Part shown: positions 23,717-35,972 of the stretch, in pieces
How the letters are laid out: each line of letters starts with the position of its first letter
Position numbering within the stretch: the first letter of the stretch is position 1
Assembly (NCBI GenBank): GCA_020205615.1
Contig: CM035167.1
Coordinates: 137,282,568-137,346,567, forward strand
DNA length: 64,000 nucleotides
Direction of reading: 5' to 3'
Source of the DNA: Panax quinquefolius
Taxonomy: Eukaryota; Streptophyta; Magnoliopsida; Apiales; Araliaceae
Translations under genes and position numbers: made by a program
Notes under the pieces: model-generated
Told to the model about the DNA's origin: nothing
Database searches by the model: none
Seen by the model: the letters and a program-made list of their open reading frames with translations, nothing else

Positions 23717-24527
23717 GGCAAAACTAATAATTTTAAGTAAGTTAAAGTTTAAGCATTTTATTGAATCTGGAATTGAGCTTTTAATTTTTTAAATTAAGTC
23801 ATTGAACTAATTTTATTTTTAAATTAGGTCATTCAGTTAAAAAAAGTTAATGAGACGTTAATTTTTTTGTCTACATTAAATGACGACGTGGCAAAAAAAA
23901 TAAAAATATTGCTTATGTGGCAAAAAAATATCAAAAACAGATTTTAAAAAAAAAAAAATTAACATTTAAAATTTTAAAAAAAAAAAACATAATAAAGCAA
24001 AACAAAAAAAAATACAGATTTTTTTTAAAAACAGCTTTTTTTAAAAACAGATTTTAAAAAAATATATATATTAAAAAAAAACAGTTTTTTAAAAAAGATT
24101 TTTTTAAAAGCAGATTTTTTAAAAAAAATAGATTTTAAAAAACAGATTTTTTAAAAACCAACTTTTTTTTATTAAAAAGATTTTTTTAAAAGACAGTTTT
24201 TTATAAAAAACTTTTTTAAAAAATTTGTATATTTTTGTTTTATTTTATTATGTTTTAGTTATTTTAAAACTTTAAAATGTTACTTTTTTATTTTTAAAAT
24301 CTGTTTTTGATTTTTTTTTTCAGCATAAGCAATATTTTTTAGTTTTTTTTGCCACGTCGGTGCTATGTGTAGACAAAAAAATTAACGTCTATCAACTTTT
24401 TTTTAACGGAATGACCAAATTTGAAAATAAAAATTAGTTCAAATGACTTAATTTAAAAATTAAAAGATTCAATCTGATATTCAAAGAAAGCGTCGCAATT
24501 TTTAATGGCCAAATCATTAGTTTTGCC
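23717..24527. mobile_element. Long-TIR non-autonomous DNA element, copy 1 (Mutator-like)
   Basis: Both ends read GGCAAAACTAAT inward, and the inverted repeat continues for roughly 200 nt with scattered differences, including the shared words TTAAATTAAGTCATT and ACGTGGCAAAAAAA. The middle is made of TTTTTTAAAAAA-type runs broken by CAGA. Flanks are ATTTTATACAT (23706-23716) and ATTTTTATACAT (24528-24539), a target duplication of 11-12 nt. That length, with long TIRs, points to the Mutator superfamily. No transposase is encoded. Confidence 0.8.
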
Positions 24528-24539
24528 ATTTTTATACAT

Positions 24540-25711
24540 AGTATTATTTTAAATTTTAAGTCCCAATTAGGGTATATACAAGTAGAAATAAATTTTATAA
24601 TTTATATCAAAAAATTCATACTAAATGAGAAAAAATTACATCAACTAATTAAGTTTCACATAAAAAAATAAACTTCACATAAACAAAAATAAAATCACAC
24701 AAAAGTGAGAATTAAACATATTGAATTTAGAGTAGTTTTCTTTATATATTATATATCCTGTAATAAATTCAACCATATTTTAAATTCTCCAATAAACTTT
24801 AACAATAGTATGATAATAAAATTATCATGAATCTTATTACTTGTAGGAACGAAATAAGGAGTTTTATTTGGAGGCTTTGGACATAATATGACCTTTTTAA
24901 ACAAGGAATTTTTCTTGTTATATTTTATGATTTCTATATATGTTTGATTTTTTATTTTATTTTTTATGTTTATGAATGGCATTAACGTACGGCTATAAAA
25001 ATGAAAATGAAGAGGACAAGTAGACTGTAAATGATAATCGAAAAAAAGAATATTGGTCCGTCTTTGTATTCGTTTAAAACGGATATTATTCGTACTCGAC
25101 TTAAGCGGATATATATTATTCGTATTCGATTAGAGATATGCACAAATAAATGAATACATATACGAATATATATTCGTATCTGTTTAACATCCGTCCGTCA
25201 ATATATCTATCGAATTAGATATGCAGTATCATAATCCCAAACAAATAACGGGTCTTATTATAAAATTATAATATTTTTAATATATTCCATAAAGATATTT
25301 TATTAAATAGAGTGATTTTTTTCCTTCAAAATTTTATAATTTAATCACATGGTTGATGATTGTGTTATGTTATATTAATATCATAATAAATAGTAATTTT
25401 AAAATTTTAAATTATTTATTTACTAATTTTAATGCTAATGAATTCAGATAATTATTTGAAACAGATAATATTTAAATTCAAATAATTTTTCGAATATCGA
25501 ATTCGAATGATACCTTCAGAAATTCGTCCAATATGAGATACGAATACAAATAATTTTTTTTCGGAATATAAATACAGATTCGGAATCAAATATGCCCGTT
25601 TACAGCTGGGTAAGGTAGAAAGAAACTAATTTTGTTCAAATTATTGGTAACTTATAAAAAAAATTTAATTTTGTTTAATTAACATATATTTTTCGTTAAG
25701 TGATACAAATA
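24540..25711. other. AT-rich spacer, possible relic element
   Basis: No gene. The segment 25025-25605 begins CTGTAAATG and ends CGTTTACAG. It is rich in ATTCGTAT-like words in both senses, which may be the remains of a small TIR element, but no target duplication is seen. The open frame at 24749-24982 is AT-driven and not supported. Confidence 0.4.
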
Positions 25712-25721
25712 TTAACAATTT

Positions 25722-26735
25722 GGCAAAACTAATGATTTGACCACCAAAGTTATCACGTTTTATTGAATACCGGATTGAACTTTTAATTTTTCAAATTAAG
25801 TCACTGAACTAATTTTTAATTTCAAATTGGGTCATTTCGTTAAAAAAAGTTGACAGACATTAATTTTTTGTCTACGTGGCGCTAACATGGCAAAAAAAAA
25901 TAAAAAATATTGCTTTTGTGGAAAAAAAAATCAATAATGATTTTAAAAATAAAAAATTAACATTTTAAAGTTTTAAAAATAAAAAAAACATAATAAAGCA
26001 AAACAAAAAAATACAGATTTTTTTTAAAAAATTTTTTTAAAAAAAAAGCAGATTTTTTAAAAACAGATTTTTTAAAAAATATATTTAAAAAAACAGCTTT
26101 TTTTAAAAAAGATTTTTTAAAAAAGAGCTTTTTAAAAAACAGTTTTTTTAAAAGCAGATTTTTAAAAAAATAGATTTTAAACAAACAGATTTTTTAAAAA
26201 ACCAGCTTTTTTTATTAAAAAAGGATCTTTTTAAAACAGTTTTTTAAAAAAAAACAGAATTTTTTTTTAAAAACATATTTAAAAAAACATATTTATTTTA
26301 AAAAGCAGATTTTTTAAAAAAAGCTTTTTTTAAACACATATTTTAAAAAAATAGTTTTAAAAAAAAGCGGATTTTTTTAAAACACAGATTTTTTAAAAAA
26401 CAGTTTTTTAAAAAAAATATATGTTTTTAAAAAAATCTGTATTTTTTTGTTTTATTTTATTATGTTTTTTTTATTTTTAAAACTTTAAAATGTTATTTTT
26501 TTATTTTTAAAATCTGTTGTTGATTTTTTTTTGCCACATAAGCAATATTTTTTAGTTTTTTTTACCACATCAGCGCCACGTAGACAAAAAATTAACGTCT
26601 GTCAACTTTTTTTAACAGAATGACCCAATTTGAAAATAAAAATTAGTTGATAATTTAATTGAAAATTAAAAGCTCAATAAGTGTATTCAAAGAAAACGTC
26701 CAACTTCTAATGGTAGCCAAATCATTAGTTTTGCC
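25722..26735. mobile_element. Long-TIR non-autonomous DNA element, copy 2 (Mutator-like)
   Basis: Same family as the copy at 23717-24527: ends GGCAAAACTAATGATTTG in inverted orientation, shared sub-terminal sequence, and an interior of poly-A/poly-T blocks with CAGA. It is about 1.01 kb against 0.81 kb for copy 1, the difference being in the simple interior. Target duplications are TTAACAATTT (25712-25721) and TTAAGAATTT (26736-26745), 9 of 10 identical. The open frame at 25957-26184 is a by-product of the low-complexity interior. Confidence 0.85.
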
Positions 26736-26745
26736 TTAAGAATTT

Positions 26746-27537
26746 TAAATTAAATTATTAATTGAGTTGTTTAATTAGAATGATTGAGTATGTTGATAGT
26801 TTAATTTTTGGTGTTGAATAACAAAAATTATTATTTGAATTTTTAGTTTCATATTATAATTTTATATGTTAAATTTTCTTGAGTATATGTTAAAATTTGG
26901 GATATTTATGATTTTAATTATATATTTTATTATACAGAGTTGGTGTTATGTTTTATATAATGTTGAATAAAAGAAAATATAATAATATTTATTACTACCT
27001 TTATCTTGTAAAAATATTTTTCTTTCAATGTATTTTTTTTCTTTTTTGAGTAACAACATTTTATTTTTACTCTAAATAATTATGTCTAAGTGACTTATGT
27101 TTAGTTTAATATTTGAGAAAAATAATTAATAAAATTTTTAATATGTTTTTATACTGAATAATAAGATTCATTTTGTAACAATAAGTTTGTTTTACGTAAA
27201 ATTTAATATTTTGGAAAAATAATTATATTTTTTTGCGTTAATTTATATTTTTTATGGGTATTAAAATTTTACTTTTAATTACAAAAATATTTGAATGTAT
27301 ATTATGTAAATTTTAATCTTTGAGTAATTTAATTAGCAAAAAGTGTGACTTTATTTGCTTGTTAAAATGAATATTTATATTATTTATTCGCACTGAGTTC
27401 ATAATTTAATTAATTAGATCAAGTTAAGTAAAAATTATAATATACAAATTTATATTTAGTGAATATATTAAATATTATAACTTGAATGGTGTATGAGAAA
27501 TTATATTATAAAATGAATGGTGTATTTTACTCTACAC
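26746..27537. other. AT-rich spacer before the retrotransposon block
   Basis: No gene, repeat boundary or RNA gene was recognised. It separates the DNA-transposon-bearing spacer from the first LTR at 27538. Confidence 0.6.
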
Positions 27538-28154
27538 TGTAAGACCCCAACTTATTATAAATAAAATCGAATTTCTTCTAATTATTATTGTGAATAATAA
27601 GGTGTTAAATTGATATAATATTTTGGTTATGGGTGAAATGTGCAAATTTTGCAAAATAAGCAAGTGGTTATAAAATAATCATTGTGGAATATTCGTTTGG
27701 TCGTGGAATATTCTTGTTGTCGGGAATATTCGTATACTGCCAGTAGAATCATTTTATGGGGCCCCATAATGAGAATAAGCTGTCGGATGAAGAAAATGAT
27801 AAGTTTGAGTTTTTTATAAATAACGACGTAGTTATTACCAATTATCTTGTTGGAATACGAATTGGTTAAAATACTGATGTCTGGCGTGGATGCACGTGAT
27901 TGATGAATTATTGATCCTTACGTAAGAAGACACTACTCGATAATTATTACGGTGAGTTCTTTATTCAATATTTTATTTTATTGATTCAATAATTCACTTT
28001 GTGTTGATATTTTATATTATTGTTGTTTTGATAATTGTCACAACGCATGATTTCTCATTATCGGATCGATAATTCATATTATTTGAATAATATTATTAGA
28101 TAGCATTATTAGCGATGTCTAGAAAGTTTTGTCAAGGAGAGGTTTGGTCACCTA
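27538..28154 (+). mobile_element. Gypsy element A, 5' LTR, first part
   Basis: Begins TGTAAGACCCCAACTT, the same terminus as the other gypsy LTRs here, in plus orientation. It breaks off at ACCTA (28150-28154) where gypsy element B is inserted, and resumes at 47046. Confidence 0.75.
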
Positions 28155-31153
28155 TGTAAGCGCCCCAAAATTAGGTATATCGCCACCCATCTTGGGTCGC
28201 CACTTATATGGTACATAAATTCAAATACAACTTAATAATCTGATTGTAGGTGTACAATACGACAAAATATAAACCGTGAGTTTTAATACAAATATTGTCT
28301 ACTAGAGATTATACAAACTCAAAAGGAGTCCTTATTACAATTATTATTACACTATTTCACAGAATAGTGAGGACTACTAATCTTTATCATATCGTCAAAA
28401 GTCACTCCGCTCCCCGACTAGTCCTCGCTACGCTACGTTCTCATTTCCAAGAGAACAATAAAAATAAAAGGGTGAGCTCAACTAGCCCAAGAGGGAAATA
28501 TTATGACTAAGATAATGCGTAATATATTATCGTTAGCCTTCAACAGTGTTAAACTGATACAATATAATAACCATCAAGTTTAAGCTGCAATGAGAACAAG
28601 CAATCCATTAAAAGAGTCAAGTAGAAAATAAAATCTACTATCTTTTATGATTTAGAAGGTTTTCATCACTTTTATCATTGGGACTCAACTTAATAAATAA
28701 TCCACATCATCAAATCACCCCGCACTATGGCGAGGATATTCTTTAGTATCGCGACCACAATTATCCATGCACTACGAGCCAAGAATATTTTTGTATTCAA
28801 TAATGGTCATGATCATGCCAACAATTTTGTCCATCAATGCTCTACGGGCCAATGAGGACTTTTACCACATCATTTGTAACATTACTACCATGATTACAAG
28901 AATAATCCTCGGTTATAATCATACCAAGTCCATCTATGCTTTATAGGCCACAGATGACTTTCAACAAAATATAAACATGAGGATGATGACAATGATATAA
29001 GAATTCAATAAAACAAGTTCAAGAATTATTTTATCCGGGAACTAATAACGTCAAATTGTCAACACGTAATCTTGCTTTGTTGAGTAAAATTCAAGAATGC
29101 TCGGAAGAATATTTCCATGAAAAGATATTGGATGAAGCCTTGAAATATCGAGGATATTCCACTAATTTCATGGAGTATAGAAGTTAAAACTTTAACCAAC
29201 CGAGTATGATAAGAAATGGAATAACAAAAGAAATCACTAAGCATGCGATAATCGCATAAAAAAAAGTTATTTCAACAGAATAATAAATAACGGAATCGGT
29301 CCCCGTAAAAACGCATGCATGGGATATTCAGCCAGAATAATAAAGAGCGGAATCGGTCCGGCGTAAAACCTTATGCACGTGATATTCCAATGAGAATAAT
29401 AAAAGCGGAATCGGTCCCGCGTGAGAACGCATGCATGACGGGATATTCCAAGCGAGCAATAAAGACGAAATCAGTCCAACAAAAGCGCACACAAACAGGA
29501 TATTCAACAGAATAATAAAGAGGCGGAACCAGTGTCCCGTGAGAACGCATGCATGTGATGTTCCAATGAATGATAAAGAATGGAACAATGTAAGAATTTC
29601 ACCAAATATAGGGTGGCAGCGTATCTGAGTTATTCCAATGTAATAATAAAGAATGGAATAGCAGAGAAATTCTCTTCATAGATAAGAAAGAAATAATACT
29701 CCCTACCTTAGAAAAATTGTATACTGGAATAGTGAGGTAGCAGACTTCTCTTTTTCTCTCTATAATAATCGCTCTAAAGCTTTTGTGAATTGGTGAGAAA
29801 TGAAGGAAGAATGAGCTTCTATTTATAGGAAAATATAATTTCGATAATTGTACGTTTTGGGGCTTGAAAAATTACAGTACAATACCTCCAACTTTTCTTT
29901 CATTTTTAATTTAGTCCTGCAAGTATAATCAATCTTGCACCAACTCTCCTAATAGTAAATAATGTGAATCAATAGTTCAATTATGTGAATCAATAGTATA
30001 ATCATGTGAAAAATATGAATTACAGTATAGTACCTCCATCTATACCTCTATTTTTAACTTAGTCATGCAAGTATTATCAATCTTGCACCAACTCCCCTAA
30101 TAGTAAATAATGTGATTCAATAGTACACATATGTGAACAAATAGTTATATAAGCATGTGAATTAGTAGCAATTAATTGCTCATTTATCCGATAAATTACC
30201 CGATTTATCAATATCACCCCTAGACATCAATTATCATCAGAATAAATGTTGATTTTCACTAACACAAATAATTCCAACACAATGAAACAATTTTTATCAA
30301 AAATATAAATTTTGAAATTTCAAAGTTTGACTTTTCTCGAAAAAGTCAACTGTTGACTTTTTGACCAAATAGTGAATATCGGAAAATTTTGTGTTTATAG
30401 ACTATTTTTACTAATTTCGTCGTTCCGGACTTAAATGTCACGTTCGCGTCTCCAAATTCAACTCCGAACAACATTCATCATTAATATTATAACTCACAAT
30501 ATTTATCAACCAGGTCGTTCTCAGGAAAGAGGGGGCTTTCCAATAAGGATTTCTCCTATTGGCGCAATGATTAGGTGACCAAACCTCTCGACAAAACTTC
30601 TAGACATTGTAAATATTGCAATTTATAATATGAATAACTTTGTCGTCTCAAGTATTGATTTAATAAAAAAACATTTTATACTGATGATACTGTGACAATA
30701 ATTGAATCAATAATATGATAGATATGATGCAAGAATTATCGTAGCAATAATTGAGTATAACCGAGTGACTTCTCACGTAAGCATCAATAATCAATACCGC
30801 AGTGCTACTATGCAACCACGCCAGACGTATTCTTTGTACTTTTAACACCGGGTGTTTCAACAGATTAACGGTAAAACTTCCGTCGTTATTTTCATAAAGT
30901 ATTTTTTTGTCGTTTTCTCAATTAAACAATAATTCCGTTAAATGGGGTCCACCAATGATTGTCTTGGTTATGCGAATATTCCTGTTAAAAGCGAATATTC
31001 CCAGACCAATCGAATATTATATAACAACTTGCGTACTTTGTAAAATTTGTAAATATTACCCACAACTATAACATTATAACAAATCCACACCGTAATATTC
31101 AAAAATATATTTCGAGAAAGTTTAATCTTTATTCAAAAAGTTGGGATCTTACA
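28155..31153 (-). repeat. Gypsy element B, 3' LTR (about 3.0 kb)
   Basis: Plus-strand ends are TGTAAGCG and CTTACA. It matches the split 5' LTR at 35973-37830 plus 46119-47045 along its length with scattered differences. It contains tandem units with CATGCATG at about 29280-29570 and a repeated segment built on GGTCATGATCATGCC at 28740-28960. Confidence 0.9.
29280..29570 (-). repeat. Tandem units with CATGCATG palindromes in LTR of element B
   Basis: Loose repeats of roughly 55-60 nt, each with AATAATAAA, a GGAATCGGT-like word and ACGCATGCATG or a variant, then GATATTCC. Perfect CATGCATG occurs three times. The partner array is at 37070-37340. Confidence 0.7.
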
Positions 31154-31166
31154 ACCTCCCCTTCTT
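31154..31166 (-). other. Polypurine tract of gypsy element B
   Basis: Minus strand reads AAGAAGGGGAGGT immediately before the 3' LTR start; this is the expected plus-strand primer position. Confidence 0.8.
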
Positions 31167-31169
31167 ATG

Positions 31170-31960
31170 AAATTTCGTCCTTGAAATTAGGTGCGATACT
31201 GGTATGTCGAAGAGGTGAGGATACTTTGATTTCATTTGATTCTAACTCCCGGTCATTTCCTCAACATCGTGGTTTCTCCAAAAACTTTGACTTGAGGTAT
31301 AACCTTGGGCGTAGAATATGTTCCTTCTTATCCAAGATTTTAACAGAACCTCTTCATACGTTAAATCTTCCTCTATTTCGTCCGGTTCTAACTTTCAATA
31401 ATGTGGTTCGGGTCTTTCACATATTTACGTAACATGGATATGTGAAAAGCGTTATGAACACGATACATACTTAGCTGTAACGCAAGTCTATAGCCACGAT
31501 TCCTACTCGATCGAGGATTAAAATGGGCCAATGAATCGAGGATTGAGCTTTTCTCTATCCAAATCTTGTAACTCCTTTCCATGGAGCAACACGTAACAAC
31601 ACATGATCTCCAATATCGAATTCTACGTCCTTTCGATGAAGATCAGCATAACTCTTTTGTCGATCTTGTGAGGTTTTTATACGTTGTCGGATCGTTTGAA
31701 TCTTTTCCGTAGTCATACGTACTCAACTTCGGTCCCAACAACGTTGCTTTACCCACCTCATCCCAAAGATATCCGAGAAGCGACACTTTCTTCCATACAA
31801 CGCCTCAAATGGAGCCATGCCGATACTTGCTTGATAACTATTGTTGAGGAAAACTCCACCAATGGTAAGAACTTGTCCCAACTTCCTTGAAGTCGAGGAC
31901 ACAGTCTTAATAGATCTTCAAGAGTTTGAATCGTCCTCTCCATCGCCCGTCAAATTCGAG
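31170..31960 (-). pseudogene. Gypsy element B, integrase C-terminal part and chromodomain-like tail (decayed)
   Basis: Minus-strand fragments include YRLALQLSMYRVHNAFHISMLRKYV-type sequence (31388-31582), typical of the region after the integrase core, then a short segment near 31200-31390 corresponding to the chromodomain-like end of plant gypsy integrases. Several frame changes and stops interrupt it. Confidence 0.7.
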
Positions 31961-31975
31961 GATGATATCTTGAAG

Positions 31976-32571
31976 CTAAATCGTAAATCCGTGCCCATAG
32001 CTTTTTTGCAAACTAACCCAAAATCTTGAAGTGAATCTTGGGTCTCGATCGTAAACTATGGATCTTGGCATACCATGAAATCTTACAACCTCGTTTATGT
32101 ACATACGAGCAAGACGTTCAAGTGTATAAGTTTCTCGTATCGGTAAGAAATGAGCAGACTTAGTCAATCTATCAACAATGACCCAAATCGCATCTATGCC
32201 TTGAGAAACTTTGGGAAGACCGGTAACGAAATCCATGGTAATGTGCTCCCACTTCCATTCTAAAATTTCAAGTGGTTGCGATGGACCTTTTGGTACTTGG
32301 TGCTCCGCTTTAACTCGTTGACAAATTAGACACCTTGAGATAAATAGCGCTATCTCTCTCTTCATATTGCTCCACCAAAATGTATACGAAGATCACGATA
32401 CATTTTGGTACTCCGAGATGGATTGCAAAACGGTGTGTTCATGCGCTCCATTATGATTTTATACTTTAAATCGTGGTCGTTAGAATACAAAATCTGGAGT
32501 TGACTCAAGTATTCCTTCTTCATCGATTCTTGCTTGGCGATATCACCTTCTTGCACTTTCTTCCTCATCAC
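31976..32571 (-). pseudogene. Gypsy element B, integrase
   Basis: Joins retrotransposon cDNA to the host chromosome. The segment 31976-32365 shows the second half of the zinc-binding motif (CLICQRVK), then HITMDFVTGLP with the first catalytic Asp, and WVIVDRLTKSAHF and YDRDPRFTSRFW with the second. The part at 32362-32571 carries sequence upstream of the zinc motif in a shifted frame. No continuous frame reaches the end. Confidence 0.85.
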
Positions 32572-32610
32572 GCATCACTCCGGATCAGAATTTGAGCAAC
32601 TTTAACTTTA

Positions 32611-33300
32611 TCAATTAAAAGTCGGCTTTACCCGTATATTCGCCATCATCACATGGGTCCCTGGAGTCTTTAACTCTATCTCCATCCTTTGCAAGTCACA
32701 CAAAATGGGCTTTTGTGTTGTGAATATTGCACTCGTACCCGCATATGATCTTCTACTCAATGCGTCAGCTACCACATTCGCTTTTCCAGGATGGTATTGG
32801 ATGGTATGATCATAATCTTTCAACAGTTCAAGCCAACGTCGATCGCATGTTGAGTTCCTTTTGAGTGAAGAAATATTTGAGGCTTTTATGATCCGTAAAG
32901 ATCTCCACTTTCTCTCCATACAATTAATGCCTCCAAATTTTAAGCGCAAAAACGACAGCTACCAACTCTAGATCATAAGTAGGGTAATTCCTCTCATATT
33001 CTTTGAGTTGTCGTCAGGCATAGGCTGTGACTTTCCCATATTGCATGAGAACACATCCTAACCCTTTGCTCAAGCATTCATGTAGATGACAAATCCTCCG
33101 AGCTAGATGGTATTGTCGTAGCAGGTTTGAAATAAGTCTCTCTTGAGTTCTTGAAAACTCTTCTCACATTCACGCTCCAACCGAATTTTGTATCTTTACG
33201 AGTCAAATTTGAGTTAATGGAGTAGCGATTCGAGAAAATCCTTCCACGAATCTCCGATAATAACCAATTAATCGAGAAAGTTACGTTTTGATCACTAATT
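32611..33300 (-). pseudogene. Gypsy element B, RNase H and connection
   Basis: Contains [20 protein letters not shown] and [16 protein letters not shown], the usual RNase H end of Ty3/gypsy polyproteins. The [13 protein letters not shown] motif expected just upstream is only recognisable in another frame (about 32870-32930). It degrades the RNA strand during reverse transcription in working elements; here it is broken. Confidence 0.8.
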
Positions 33301-34491
33301 TAGGTTGCTCTCACTTTGAATAGCTTCAATCTTTCACGGGTCATGCGGATATCCCATAATTTGATATCACGTGCCCAAGGAATGCAACTTCCTCAAGCCG
33401 TAACTTCGCATTTCTTCAACTCGGCATATAGCTTATTTTCACGAAGCTTTTGGAGTATCGACCTCAAGTGTTGCTTCATGATCTTCACGACTTTTGAATA
33501 TATGAGGATGTAAATCAATAAAGACGACCACAAAATGATCCAAATATTCCTTGAATACTCGGTTCATCATATCCATGAAGGCAAAGAGGAGCATTAGTCA
33601 ATCCAAAAGACATGACTAAGAATTCATAATGCCCGTCTTGAGTTCCGAAGGCGATCTTTGGAATATCCTCGGTTTTAACCTTCAAATTGATGATATCCGA
33701 GCGAAGATCGATCTTTGAAAAAAAAATTGTGCTCCTTGTAATCGATCAAACAGTCATCAATACGTGGCAATGGGTACCTTTTTTTGATGGTGACATGATT
33801 CAACTCCCGATAATCAATACAAAGTCGCATACTTCCATCTTTCTTCTTCACGAATAGAAGCAGAGCACCCCGAGTTGACGACGACCAGACGAATGAAACC
33901 AATGTCTAACAATTCTGCAATTGGGTCTTTAACTCCACGAAGTTCAATAGGAGCCATTCGATATGGGGCTTTGGAAATGAGTTTTGTACCAGGTTCAAGG
34001 TCGATATAAAATTCAACTTCACGCTCTGGGGGTAGGCCAGGAAGTTCTTCAGGGAATACGTCAGGAAATTTATTAACAATAGAAATATCGTTTAAATCTG
34101 ACGTATTATTGTTTAAATCCGTGACATGAGCTAAGAAAGCTTGACATCCGTTTTTCAATAAACGAATAGCTTTATGGCTTGAGATGACCGTGATTGATTT
34201 TAATGGTTTGGTCTCTTGAATTCGCATAATAGATTTATTAGGAATATGAAAGCTAACAACCTTACGAAAATAATCAATTTTAGCATGATGAGTAGTTAAC
34301 CAATCAATCCCTAGAATCACGTCAAATGCAAGTATTTTTAAGGAGATAAGATCGACAGGTAACATGCGGTTACCGATTTGAATTAAACAAGACTTATAAA
34401 CAGTGGTTGTAATGAAGGTTTCTCCTAATGGAGTTTCAACAGATAAGTCAAAGTCTAATTTCTCCGGAGTTAAATTTAAACGTTGGCGCAA
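33300..34491 (-). pseudogene. Gypsy element B, protease end and reverse transcriptase
   Basis: The longest intact stretch is 34491-33814: it holds the region after the protease (DVILGIDWLTTHHAKIDY) and the start of reverse transcriptase (FPEELPGLPPEREVEF, YRMAPIEL). Then the frame shifts, and 33902-33675 carries [20 protein letters not shown]. The catalytic YxDD region (about 33500-33530) is present only in damaged form. The protease active-site region near 34550 appears changed and frame-shifted. Confidence 0.88.
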
Positions 34492-34499
34492 AGTAGGAG

Positions 34500-35780
34500 A
34501 AATAAAAGAATGGGTAGAAACCAGGTATCAAATAAGGTATAGACTTCACTAGAGTTTATGATAAGCTTACGTGATAACCTCGTTCGCTCCTTGCTTTACG
34601 GGAGGTCACAACAAACGTTTTATCCTCAGACACTACTGGGCTTTGACTTTTTAGGGGATGACCTTTGGTGCCTCCATCCTAGCTGAATTTATCTTCGGTG
34701 AATGACAAAATCGAGCTAAGTAACCTTCTCTTCCATAATTATAACATGCTTTGGACGGCATCGCGCAGTTTGGACTGATGTGTCCCTCCCCTCCGCATTT
34801 GAAGCATATGATAGGTGGTCGTTCTCCTTCCTTGACAACGGGTGTTGGTGCTGACGTCTTTCCATCATTGTTGAATCTCTTCTTCTTGAAATGTCCATTC
34901 TTATTGTCTTGGCTATGATTACCACCTAAGTGGTTACTATTTCTGGCATGTTGATTCCCTCCACGTTTGTTGTCACCGTTCGATGACTGATACCATTGGT
35001 ATTTTCATGCTGCCGGCTGCTTTCTCTTGGTTGCGTAGACTCATTACCGCGCTCCAATAACTGAGCCCTATTTACAACATCTGAGTACAAACACAGTTTA
35101 TGAGAAATAAGATATTGACGTATCTCCGGTTTTAAACCTTTTAAAAACATTCGTGTCATTCGCTCCTCATTATCGACCAAATGGGATGCAACCGGGATAA
35201 CTCGCAAATTTAGCCTCGTATTTGCACATGGTCATATTGTTTTGTTCCAACTTGATAAACTCCACCTCCTTCATGTGACGAATACTTTCGGGAAAGTACT
35301 TGTCGTTGAATAGCTCTTGGAACTTCTCCCAAGACATCTTGAGTGCATTAAGTCGGTAGTCGTTTCTGATTTCCACCAAGATGTCGCCTATTCATTCACA
35401 TCACATGAAGGTAGCGAAGGAACCTTTTGCTCTCGGAGCATCAAGAAATAAAAATCTTAGTTATCTCGCTTTATCCATGCTTCCACCTTAAGTGGTTTTG
35501 GCTCTCCAATAAACTCCGGTGGTCCCGGCTCCTTGAACTGTTTGGCGGTGACCGTCCGAGAGTTGCGAGTGTTTCCACCGCATTTTGGATGAGAGCCGCT
35601 CTACTTCGATGTTGCATGAATTGCATGAAGCCTCGGAACATTTCATCGTTAATCATTTGGTCGGTGTTGTTGTTTGCATGAGGATTGCCGCTTCCTAATG
35701 CACATTGTCCCGGTTATTGATCCGTGGAGACTCGGCGGTCTCTGTGCTCCATTGATGTTCTCAACATTCTCGGATGCCAT
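34500..35780 (-). pseudogene. Gypsy element B, gag
   Basis: Structural capsid/nucleocapsid protein. The likely start is ATG at 35780 (MASENVENING). Blocks at 35656-35471 (RGFMQFMQHRSR), 35379-35170 (WEKFQELFNDKYFPES, a retrotransposon gag core) and 35207-34926 (FLKGLKPEIRQYL) lie in different frames. CCHC zinc-knuckle remains are at about 34830-34690. At least three frame breaks. Confidence 0.85.
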
Positions 35781-35950
35781 TTTCAAACATCGCCACAAAA
35801 TAAGGGTTAATTGACATGAAACATATTATCCCTACACTCGACTAACCAATTAAATACCAAATAAACTTAGGTAGGTCATAAGAAGCGAAGAATTCCCCGT
35901 CTCTCCCCTCGCCAAGTTCTAGTCTCACATCTTAGCCGGAGATCATATCC

Positions 35951-35968
35951 CAAAGCTTTGATACCAAC
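35951..35968 (-). other. Primer-binding site of gypsy element B
   Basis: Minus strand TTGGTATCAAAGCTTTGG just inside the 5' LTR. It resembles the TGGTATCAGAGC site complementary to plant initiator methionine tRNA, with one difference in the core. Confidence 0.75.
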
Positions 35969-35972
35969 CGCA

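Noticed and set aside
25957..26184. Lys/Phe-rich 75-codon frame
   Set aside because: Translation of the poly-A/poly-T interior of a transposon.
29280..29570. CRISPR-like regular repeats
   Set aside because: Units are imperfect, lie within plant retrotransposon LTRs and recur in the paired LTR; there are no spacers or cas genes.
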